Source of the DNA: Cricetomys ansorgei
Lineage: Eukaryota > Chordata > Mammalia > Rodentia > Nesomyidae
Reading direction: 5' to 3'
Length of the DNA: 64,000 nt
Assembly: GCA_026225945.1 (NCBI GenBank)
Contig: JAMJFZ010000107.1
Coordinates: 51,003,001-51,067,000, forward strand
Within the stretch, counting starts at the first letter, position 1, and each line of letters starts with the position of its first letter. Under the pieces are notes generated by a model. It had not been told where the DNA came from. It saw nothing but the letters and a program-made list of their open reading frames with translations, and did no database searches. A program made the translations under genes and the position numbers. Positions 56,451-64,000 of the stretch are shown here, in pieces.

Positions 56451-57189
56451 GGAAAGAATCCACAAGAGAGCTTAAAACACAGATCTCCCAATGGCAGCTG
56501 GACTCTGGAGTTCCACCTCTGCACTGGTCTTGTCTGGCAGGGAAGTGTGCTGCTTGCCACTTGGTCCGGTATTCCTTCCCTACTTTCTCTCTGCCTTCGA
56601 AGGCTGAAACTGCTGATAGCATGGACCAAGCTCCCTTGCTTGTCAGAGGAGCCTGGGAATCACAGGAAGGAAGCTGATGCAACCAGAAACTCTTCTGTTC
56701 CATCTCTGGCTTAGAGACCTCTCTTCACCACCCTCTATGAGTGTCCTGCTGCTTGCTTTCCTTTGTTCTGTTAATGGCCCACACACTTTCTAAGAAGACT
56801 GTGTTAAGGTCTTTCCTTTGAACTAGGCAGGTAGATTTTTTTCCCAGATCTCTCAGTGATACAATGGTGACAGCTTTGGCAAACTGGAGATGGGTTTGGA
56901 GCAGCAGGGATGAATTCCAAACCCCTGGGGGAATCCCACTCAAAGATTCTTCCTAGCAACCTGCCGGGTGGGAAGAGAAAGAGGGGACATTCACTCATAC
57001 CAATGCACCCAGCCTTGCGGGGTCACTGCTGTACCTGGTAAGGAGCCTGACATCAAGGGCAGTCCCTGCTAGTCCACCCCTCTGCAGAGGACAGTCTCTC
57101 CTACTCATCAAAGACGAAAGATTCTAGAGCACTTGGAGGTAAAAGGGCTTTGCGACTTAATTTTTAAAAAGAAAAGAAAGAATGAAACG
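56451..57189. other. Region just downstream of PRAG1, no gene recognised
   Basis: Unique by eye. The A/G-rich spot at 57155-57190 is the U-rich downstream element on the gene strand. Confidence 0.5.
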
Positions 57190-57583
57190 TAAAACTTTTT
57201 GGTTTTTTTTATTGTGGAGGTTGTTTTTTAAATAACAATTTGACATAAGGGTGAGGAGACGCCATATTGGGGGAGTGAGGCAGAAATCCAGACTTCATTC
57301 TGTCCATAGAACTGTCCTCAGGACCTTGCATGAAGCTAGAACTGTACATAATTACAGGGGTGGTTGGGGGTGGGGGATGGGGTCTCTGTGAGGAGGAGGG
57401 GCTAGCGTGTGTGAAACGACACCCTCAGCCTTTCATATTTATATTATATATGTATATGTATATAAAATATTACATCCAAGGATGACAGTCATTTGTACCA
57501 TTTCCCAGGGTAACCCGGATGCAGGCAAGGCAAAGGCATGGGGCAGGCGTGGGAGGCAGCGGTGGATACACCTGACTGAGGGC
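57190..57583 (-). other. Prag1: PRAG1 3' untranslated region (left end approximate)
   Basis: The stretch follows the TGA stop and runs to the first good polyadenylation signal on the minus strand. It contains an A/T-rich block near 57435-57475 and a C-rich block (mRNA sense) at 57357-57382. No SINE interrupts it. The end is inferred from the AATAAA and the U-rich sequence beyond it; no transcript evidence is available. A longer alternative 3' UTR cannot be excluded. Confidence 0.7.
57208..57213 (-). terminator. Poly(A) signal AATAAA for PRAG1
   Basis: Plus-strand TTTATT reads AATAAA on the gene strand, about 370 nt after the stop codon. A U-rich stretch on the gene strand at about 57155-57182 resembles a downstream element. 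Cleavage is therefore expected around 57185-57200. This is inferred from sequence only. Confidence 0.65.
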
Positions 57584-58699
57584 TCAGAGGAGCTGCAGGA
57601 GCTTCAGGGACTGCAAGAGGGCCCCCGGCTCCGCTGAGGCCAGGTACTGGCAGCAAAGCCAGTCTTCCAGCTCCACACCCCGCCTTCGGTCTACCGCCTT
57701 CTCTGCAAACTTCATCATCATCAGGGCTCGCTTCATGTCGATCCAGTTGTGCAGAGTGTTACACAGCACCTCCTCTGAAGAGCAGGGCGGCTCCACCAGC
57801 TCCCTCCGGGGCCCCCACAGCAAGCACTGCAGCACCCGCTTAGCCTCGCCTATGCGGATGCGCTTGATGGGGTCTGCCTCGAGCAGCAGATGGGCCAGCT
57901 GCTGGAGGCCGGGGGAGTAGAGGGACAGTGTGGGCAGTGGGGGTAGGTCCTCCCGCCGGTAGTCGCGCTCCCGCAGCTGGGCCCGCACCTCGAAGGGGTT
58001 AGGCTGGTGAAGCAGCTCATAGATGAGGATGCCTGTCTGGAACTCATCAAACTTGCGGTACTGGGAGGCAGACACGATCTCAGGGGCCAGCCGGGCCTGG
58101 CTCTTCTTCTGTTGCAGGTTGGTGGTGCTGCCTGGCTTCTGCTTGGCCTTTAGGAAGTTGCTGATGATGAGCCGGGGCAGGTGCTTCTCACTAGGCCCTC
58201 CCTGGCAGGCAGCTGTGGCCGTTGGTGTAGCAGAGGGGCACCGGGATGTGGTAGTGGGCACGGCGGGGGCACCAGAGGACCCGGGGGAGCCCTGAGGGCT
58301 GCAGTGAGCCAGTAGCAGGTTCTCCAGGCACAGGTCCCGGTGGATGATCCCGTGCTCCTTCAGGTGCTCCAGCCCATTGCAGAGCTGCAGAAGCAGGAAG
58401 CACACCCGCCGCTCATAAACCTCAGGCTCTGCCCGATGGCTGGCTGTAGAGTCCCGCACAAAGTCGGAGGCCGTCTGGTGCGGTACCTCCCGGGTGATGA
58501 CCACCACGCAGTCCTGCTCCTGTGCTGGCGGGTGTGCGGGTGCGGCAGGCGCAGGGTCCTTGCTGGATGTGTCGGGGGCAGTGAGCATGCTGGAGGGTAC
58601 AGAGGCCACAAAGTGGCCACAGTCTTGCTGGATGTTAAAGTGCACAGGCACAGATGGGCTGCAGTAAGAGGCTGATTTGGGTTCTGGGGTTTTACAGAT
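57584..58699 (-). CDS. Prag1: PRAG1 (Pragmin/SGK223) terminal coding exon: pseudokinase C-lobe and C-terminal helical region (partial gene)
   Basis: Open frame of 371 codons ending in TGA at 57584-57586. The exon begins at 58699, directly after a pyrimidine-rich acceptor ending CAG (58700-58702), in phase 0 with residues ICKTPEP. The GTG at 58651 is an internal Val, not a start. In exon numbering, HRDLCLEN is at 120-127, giving an intact HRD Asp. The DFG position reads SNF (180-182), so the Mg-binding Asp is missing. LAPE is at 204-207 and an alpha-F-like segment (FQTGILIYELL) at 220-230. A C-terminal helical region follows (LHNWIDMKRALMMM... to LKLLQLL), the part that forms the SHED dimerisation module in this family. 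Two Pro/Ser/Thr/Ala-rich inserts are visible, about 40-60 and 131-173. Known of the family: PRAG1 is a catalytically inactive cytoplasmic scaffold related to PEAK1 and PEAK3. It dimerises, recruits and activates CSK through a phosphotyrosine in its N-terminal part, and was described as a RND2 effector. The long N-terminal region and the glycine-loop strands lie on exons outside the window. PEAK1 is less likely because the C-terminal text fits PRAG1 as I recall it. Confidence 0.95.
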   Translation of the reverse strand: MCKTPEPKSASYCSPSVPVHFNIQQDCGHFVASVPSSMLTAPDTSSKDPAPAAPAHPPAQEQDCVVVITREVPHQTASDFVRDSTASHRAEPEVYERRVCFLLLQLCNGLEHLKEHGIIHRDLCLENLLLAHCSPQGSPGSSGAPAVPTTTSRCPSATPTATAACQGGPSEKHLPRLIISNFLKAKQKPGSTTNLQQKKSQARLAPEIVSASQYRKFDEFQTGILIYELLHQPNPFEVRAQLRERDYRREDLPPLPTLSLYSPGLQQLAHLLLEADPIKRIRIGEAKRVLQCLLWGPRRELVEPPCSSEEVLCNTLHNWIDMKRALMMMKFAEKAVDRRRGVELEDWLCCQYLASAEPGALLQSLKLLQLL

Positions 58700-58717
58700 C
58701 TGTGGAGAGAGGAAAAG
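58700..58717 (-). other. Splice acceptor of PRAG1 last coding exon
   Basis: On the minus strand a run CTTTTCCTCTCTCCACAG directly precedes the ATC codon at 58699. The pyrimidine tract plus CAG is a strong 3' splice site. It is in frame with the PRAG1 coding sequence, and homology starts at that codon. Confidence 0.85.
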
Positions 58718-58959
58718 CGAGGTTAAAAGTGGGATCCGTGGTTCTGTGAAACAAACGCTGGAATATTTAGCAACGTCGTATCAAGAGGGTAACTCCTTAT
58801 CTCATATCATACATTAGAAAATCACTCAAAGCGGCTTAGTCCTAAAGCATACAAATTTTGGAAAAAACACGGAAGAAATATATGAAGGCATCTAGATACT
58901 TTGGCTTAAGCATCATTTTCTTTTTACTTTTCTTTCTTCTTTTGTTGTTATTGTTGTTT

Positions 58960-59092
58960 TCCGAGGGTTTCATTGTGCAGCCCCTGGTGTCCTGGAACTC
59001 ACTCTGTAGACCAGGCTGACCTCGAACTCACAGAGATCTGCCTGTCTCTGAAGTGCTGAGATCAAAGGTGTGCGGCCATAACTGCCAGCCTC
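58960..59092 (-). mobile_element. B1 SINE in PRAG1 intron
   Basis: GAGGGTTTCATTGTGCAGCCCC, GTCCTGGAACTCACTCTGTAGACCAGGCTGACCTCGAACTCACAGAGATCTGCC. In gene-sense orientation, its right end about 260 bp upstream of the last coding exon. Confidence 0.9.
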
Positions 59093-60274
59093 TTTTTTCT
59101 TTTTTTAAAGAAGCCACACAGGAGTGTGGTTCCCCAGAAGAAAATAATTCAAGCTTCAGGGACACCGCGGAACAAGAGAAAGAGGCACTTTGTCCACGGA
59201 GTAGACAGGATGGAGCAGACCAGTTTCCACAGAACTCAGTCTCACTCCCCATCCTTCTGCCTGAAAGCGGGGTGGGGCTTCACTGCGGGGATGCTCCCTC
59301 TTAGGGAATTTCAGGGACAATGGTATTCCACATCTTTAGGACTTGGCCACGTTCTCTTAAGTTGCTTTGCTTCCTAGATCTAGGTAAACCCGCAATGCCT
59401 GCTTTCTGAAATGACCTAAGGGCTGACTAGTGCAGCTGTGCAGGAAGCTGTACTCTTCTCCAGGCCAGAGTAGAGACAGCTGTAAGTAAACAGCAAGCTC
59501 TCTGGGGGAAAGGGAGACCTCAGTACTGCAGGGCATCCTCATCACTGCAAGCAGGAATAAACAAGATGGATAATCTCAAACTCCCCTTGTGGGAGGGTGC
59601 CTGGGGAATCCACACAGCCGTGATCTCATCTCTTCTGCTCATACTGACAGGGTCAACCACTAGAAGAAAACTAATCATCTTCATGGAGCCCAACTCAAGC
59701 CCAACTGATTCTCAAACCGGAAGGTCCTGTTGGGCCTCAGTTTCCATTTAAGTACACTGGAAGGGACTGAAGATGTTCTCAGACGATCTCATCTTTTTGG
59801 GTAATGCTGCTCAGGTTTAGAGAGGAGACAGGCACCTCCTATCTACCGATTACAAAACGTCAGCAGCTGAAGAATGATCACAACAGTGTTTATGCAGGGC
59901 CACTAGACTTCCAGGCAAGGTTTTCTGAAGTTCGGTTTCATACCATTCCCAGCCATTTATTTCTATTGCAGCTATGTAAACCTTACACCACGGAACTCTG
60001 TATTGAAGAGTTCATTCAGCCTCTTAATAAAGGTTGTTGTTGTTGGTTGGGTTTGTTTGTTTGTTTTTAAGTTACAGGGGGTGGGTAAAATTATTGCACT
60101 AATCTCTCTATTACAGAGGCAGACTTGAAATAAAAGGAGAGTGTATCTACCCAGGCATTGCTCCCCATTACACTAATAAAACTGATTTGGAATCTGTAGG
60201 CTAAAGGTCTTGCCCCAGGGTCTCATTAGAGCATATCCAGCTGAACTGCTTTTAAATGACAGTCCTCTGGAACT

Positions 60275-60343
60275 CTTTTTTTAAAGTTCAATGTTCTTTA
60301 TTTTTATTATGATCATGATATGTGTGTGTGTGTGGAGGGGGGA

Positions 60344-60381
<38 letters not shown>

Positions 60382-60525
60382 GTGGGCCATGGAGTGTGGG
60401 GGCTGTGGGGGGCATCAAAGGACCACTTCCCCTAATTGTTCTCTCCTTCCACAGTGGATTCTGGGGCTCAAACTCATGCTGTCAGGCTTGCACAGCAAAT
60501 TCTTTCACTGGCTGAGGCCTCTCTT
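60275..60525 (-). mobile_element. SINE (B4/RSINE-like) with (TG)n tract in PRAG1 intron
   Basis: TTCTTTATTTTTATTATGATC, a (TG)n run at 60320-60378, then GATTCTGGGGCTCAAACTCATGCTGTCAGGCTTGCACAGCAAATTCTTTCACTGGCTGAGGCC, an antisense tRNA-like head. Confidence 0.65.
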
Positions 60526-62267
60526 TGGCCTTGAAAGGAAATTTGTGGGAACTGGTCCTCAAAACAGTCTTGCTTATAAATACTCAGTGACCGGCCAGGC
60601 TCTCTCTGTCAGGCTCTATGCGGCCAGGTGGAAGAGCTTCCCTGGAGGTCTCCATTCACAGCAGACACACTCTCAACTCTTGCATGTGTTGGGCACTGAG
60701 TTGCCTATGGGGCTTTCACAAAATAGCCTTTCAAATCTGCAAAGTGCAAAGCAGTAGATGCTCTAACAGAGGGAAAACTGAGGCTTTCCAAACTGAAACC
60801 ATTCACCTGATTTGGCAACTGGGAAGTGTTTCTTAAGTCAAATGCATAGGCTTGGGAAGGAGAAGACTTGAGTTTCAATATCAACTTTGCAACAAGTTGT
60901 AGGGGATTCTTACCTAAAGTAGTTGTGGTTTCATTAAGGAGTTATAATACGGAATTAGCAAATACTGAACCAGGCTCCGATCAACAGAGAGCAAAGTTCC
61001 AGTGATTCTGGTCATGGTATTTTTCAACAAATGATGGCTACATGACTTTGTCTTATGCACATTTCTGTTCAGAGAGATCGTATTTAATCTATATCGTTGA
61101 CATAGAACTCACAGTTAACAGACTATAACCCATATTTTCTCTGTAAGGCCCATCATGGGCTCCCTGCTTATGAATACTAACAGTCCTTTAGCATTACACA
61201 GGGTGGGGGTGGGGGAGCTAATCACCAAACTCATGAACAATATCAGCAATGAAAAGCACAAAGACTGTGAAACAGAGAGGCTCTGAATATACTAAAAACA
61301 ACAATAACAAAAAACATGTTTTTGATCAGAGCAGAAAGGAGATACAGAGCACGTCCGGATTCTCCATCAGCTGGAAACAAGCACACCAGGCCATCTCCAT
61401 TTCCCCCTGCCCTGCACATGTCTACAGAGGATGGGGAAATGTTTTGAGTATCGATCTGTGGGTTATAAATACATTTCAGTGGGCAGATTACATTAGAGAT
61501 ATAGAAGCAACACTGCTGAGGATCGCTGGCATTTGTCTCTCATCCTGTTTTTCTCTGTACCTTAACTGGGACAGTGGTGGCTCCCGAGGATTAGCTTAAA
61601 TGATGCAGGTATGGCTTTGGGCACCAAGCCTGGCCCATGGTGAGCCTGCAATGAAAGGGTTGCTATGGTGACTGCTCTTGTCATTATGTCTGTAGCCATG
61701 AGGTGAGGCAGAGCTATCCAGAGTAGGTTTGCAAATTCTCTACAACTGAGCAGCTTGCCAGGGCCTGGGGAAGGGCTTCCAAAATTTCCCTCCAGGGTAT
61801 AAAAGGCCCCAGCCCAGCAAACACAGGGGCCCAGAGCCCCAGTTGAGCCACTGACATTTTGCACAGAGATGTAAATGAAGGAGCTGGATAAATAGTAACT
61901 GGGCTGGATGCATTACAGAATCAGTGAGCAGGGCCTCCAGGCAGGCCCATAGCACAGCCTCCCCCTCCACTGGAGAGGGTTGCCCCAGGAACTAACCAGG
62001 CCCCTCCCAGCCCTGGCTGGGTCACCCCAAGATCATTCTGCTCTGTGAGATGAAGAATGGGCAATAGAGAGGTGACAGTGGTCTCCATCCCCATCTCCAT
62101 CTCCCTCCTCTGCTACCCACCTCATTCCCAGGGGACCTTGGCCTTGATTTTTAGCTCTGACTTTCCAAAGACCTTGAGCTCAGCTCAAAATTTAAACTGT
62201 GCGCAAACTTTGACTTATTTTAAGCTTTGCAGCTCATTGATGGTTGAAAATCTGCACTAAGTCATGT

Positions 62268-62337
62268 CTGATAAGAAAAAAGGAAAGAAAGAAGGAAAGG
62301 AAGAAGAGAAAGAAAAGGAAAGAAAAACAAAAAAGGG
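62268..62337. repeat. Purine-rich (GGAAA)n-like tract
   Basis: Almost pure A/G. It produces Lys-rich short frames that are not genes. Confidence 0.85.
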
Positions 62338-62514
62338 CCCAAAGGCTCAGGTTGCACAGATGGCTAATTATGAAATGCATCCCTACATGGCTGAGAAACA
62401 GCTTCAAAACCCACCCGAAGAAATAATTTTTTTTTCCTCTTTCTCCACATATTCATGGGGTCAGGGTGTAAGGGCCAGTTTATGCCTCGATGTTGCAGGT
62501 CAATGAGCCTGTGA

Positions 62515-62870
62515 TTGGAGGTTCCAGAGTCAGGCACAAGCAGGTGCCCATCCGCTATTGTTCACTGCGATTCAGAAGCAAGGCTGCATTTGATTTCAGC
62601 ATCAGCTCCCTGCTTAACATGCACGGATGAACCGAGCTCAGGGACACACAGGCGGCGGCTGGGAAGGAGCCCAGCTCCCCCTCCCATGGGCTCTCAGATG
62701 TCTATATTCCGTCTAGACTGCAGCGCTAATGAAGTGGAGCAGCTGCACGTGCCAAACGATGCTCACAGCTCCCTGCCCCACCCCCCATTGCCAGACCAGG
62801 CTCATTTACAATTTAATAATGGCTTTCCCAAATTACAGTATCGGATCATGAGTATTTGATGCTGATCTCC
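62515..62870. promoter_or_regulatory. Candidate conserved non-coding element in PRAG1 intron
   Basis: Repeat-free block in which CpGs and many sharp motifs are packed. GCGCTAATGAAG and CAATTTAATAATGG are homeodomain-like cores, CAGCTGCACGTG gives two adjacent E-boxes, and AAATTACAG is nearby. A 114-codon frame (62515-62859) crosses it but resembles no family. Regulatory function is inferred from composition alone. Confidence 0.3.
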
Positions 62871-64000
62871 AAGCTTCGTTTTTCACATGGTTCAGTGAAC
62901 TACCACTTCTGCAGGAAAGTCAAATAGGAACCCTCTGGGACTCTCTTTCATTGGAGATCAAGGCTTATCTTCTGGTTTCCTTCTGGCTTAAACTCCTAAT
63001 GCAACAAGGAGTAATACTTGCTTCTACCATGCTCTGGGAAAGCTGAATTTTGTGTTGTGTATTGGGGAACACTAGCTCTAGATTCCAAGAGGCTTGGCAC
63101 AATCTCTCATAGATAGGGAAAGATCCTTTGCCCCAAGTTTGAACTCAGTGCTGGACCCTCTTCTTCAATGCAATCTCATCACTTTCCCTGACTTAAGTTT
63201 CTTTGAGATTGCATATGACCTCCAGGTTCAGCACCAGGAAGCAAGGTGAGAGTTCCCAAAGCACACGAGCACAGGCCAGGGTCAAGGAGAAGACTGGAGG
63301 GCGAGTCACATGCCAAATTCTCACATTCACTGAACGTCCACACTCCCCTCCATCCTCTCATGGAGTCTACACGGCAACCTGAACATTCGGTTCACTTTGT
63401 TCAGATCATTTTCTGATCACCCTCTCCCCTTCATATGGTCCCTAATTCCAAATAGTTACATCTATGACTCTCTTCTCTATCTACTTCATGATGGTGCAAA
63501 GGCCAAACTACAAGTTCAGCAGCAACTGTACTTCAAAGTTGCTCTTTCCCTGGGTTGGGAAGATTCAGGAAGATCCTCTCTTGGGATGCTGGGCAGGGGC
63601 AATAAGGGACACTCTAGACACAACGAGAAACGATGGAGACTCCATGCTGACTGAGCCACTGAGCCAAAGGTTTGGTATTCAATGTATTTTTGACTTCTCA
63701 TATTTGCAACTTATAATTGGTATTTTGGGACACAGCTTCAGCATAAGCCAAGAAGTAAATATACTCGATACAGCCATCCTAACAGAGGAAGAAACTATGG
63801 ACCCCTTTCTTCCTTTAACTTCTGTTGCAGGGAGGTGGGCACGATGTTTAGCTTACTTATCCAGAAGGCAGCTTCTGGGTTCAGACATGAAATGACAATG
63901 AAGTCCAAGAACTAATTCCAAGGAAGCTCCCTTAGGTCAGCTGTCTTCTTCCTTCCCTTCCCTCCCTCCTCTCTCTTTATCTCCTGTGGCCCTGGTGGGT

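Larger units (their letters stand above)
58718..64000 (-). other. Prag1: PRAG1 last intron (partial), no further exon recognised
   Basis: No frame on the minus strand between the acceptor and the window end resembles the rest of PRAG1, which contains a very large N-terminal coding exon. The region holds a B1 at 58960-59092, a SINE with a (TG)n tract at about 60275-60525, a purine-rich tract at 62268-62337 and a possible conserved block at 62515-62870. A small penultimate exon could have been missed. Confidence 0.6.

Noticed and set aside
56180..56703. 165- and 155-residue frames on opposite strands
   Set aside because: Their repetitive cores translate the C/T tract and their ends translate B1 sequence.
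58649..58651. Apparent start codon of a 355-residue protein
   Set aside because: The codon is GTG. The frame stays open upstream for 16 more codons to a strong splice acceptor, so it is an internal Val of PRAG1.
57735..58675. Several plus-strand and shifted-frame ORFs over the PRAG1 exon
   Set aside because: They are shadows of the GC-rich coding exon. Only the frame with kinase-like motifs has homology.

Overview
This window is muroid-rodent nuclear DNA (mouse/rat/hamster group; genus not resolved). It carries B1, B2/B3, B4 and ID-type SINEs, URR1-type hAT fossils, many rodent L1 fragments, Tigger/MER2-type DNA transposon fossils and long (TG)n, (TA)n, (TATC)n and polypyrimidine microsatellites. 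No bacterial, phage or organellar features were seen. Nearly all the short ORFs are chance frames in repeats or intergenic DNA.

One protein-coding exon is clear. It is the terminal coding exon of PRAG1 (Pragmin/SGK223), on the minus strand at 57584-58699. It encodes the last 371 residues: most of a PEAK-family pseudokinase domain plus the C-terminal helical region. Its 3' UTR runs to about 57190 with an AATAAA signal at 57208-57213. The gene runs right to left, so 1-57190 lies downstream of PRAG1 and 58700-64000 is the 3' part of its last intron. The preceding exon was not found, so that intron is probably at least 5.3 kb.

Layout: 1-2120 is a repeat with two diverged ~304-bp tandem units and a degenerate 19-bp minisatellite ending in an L1-like 3' tail. 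2184-5240 holds a B1, a Tigger-type transposon and L1 3'-end fragments. 9180-11060 is a minus-strand L1 with an inverted 5' segment, invaded by a second L1 3' end flanked by an 11-bp target-site duplication. 11-43 kb is AT-rich intergenic DNA with scattered SINEs, three URR1 copies, several L1 3' ends and a MER2-type fossil. 43260-44325 is a second copy of the minisatellite element, in the opposite orientation and with its own 5' inversion. 44425-45030 and 51840-53240 are antisense L1 3' regions. 55900-56450 is a microsatellite/B1/polypyrimidine cluster just downstream of PRAG1.

The most unusual item is the 19-bp-minisatellite retroelement. Two dispersed copies share a tail, and one shows the head-to-head inversion expected of LINE-type target-primed reverse transcription. 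Candidate regulatory sequences (an NRF1/AP-1 cluster, a strong CTCF-like match and two possible conserved non-coding blocks) are motif-based inferences only.
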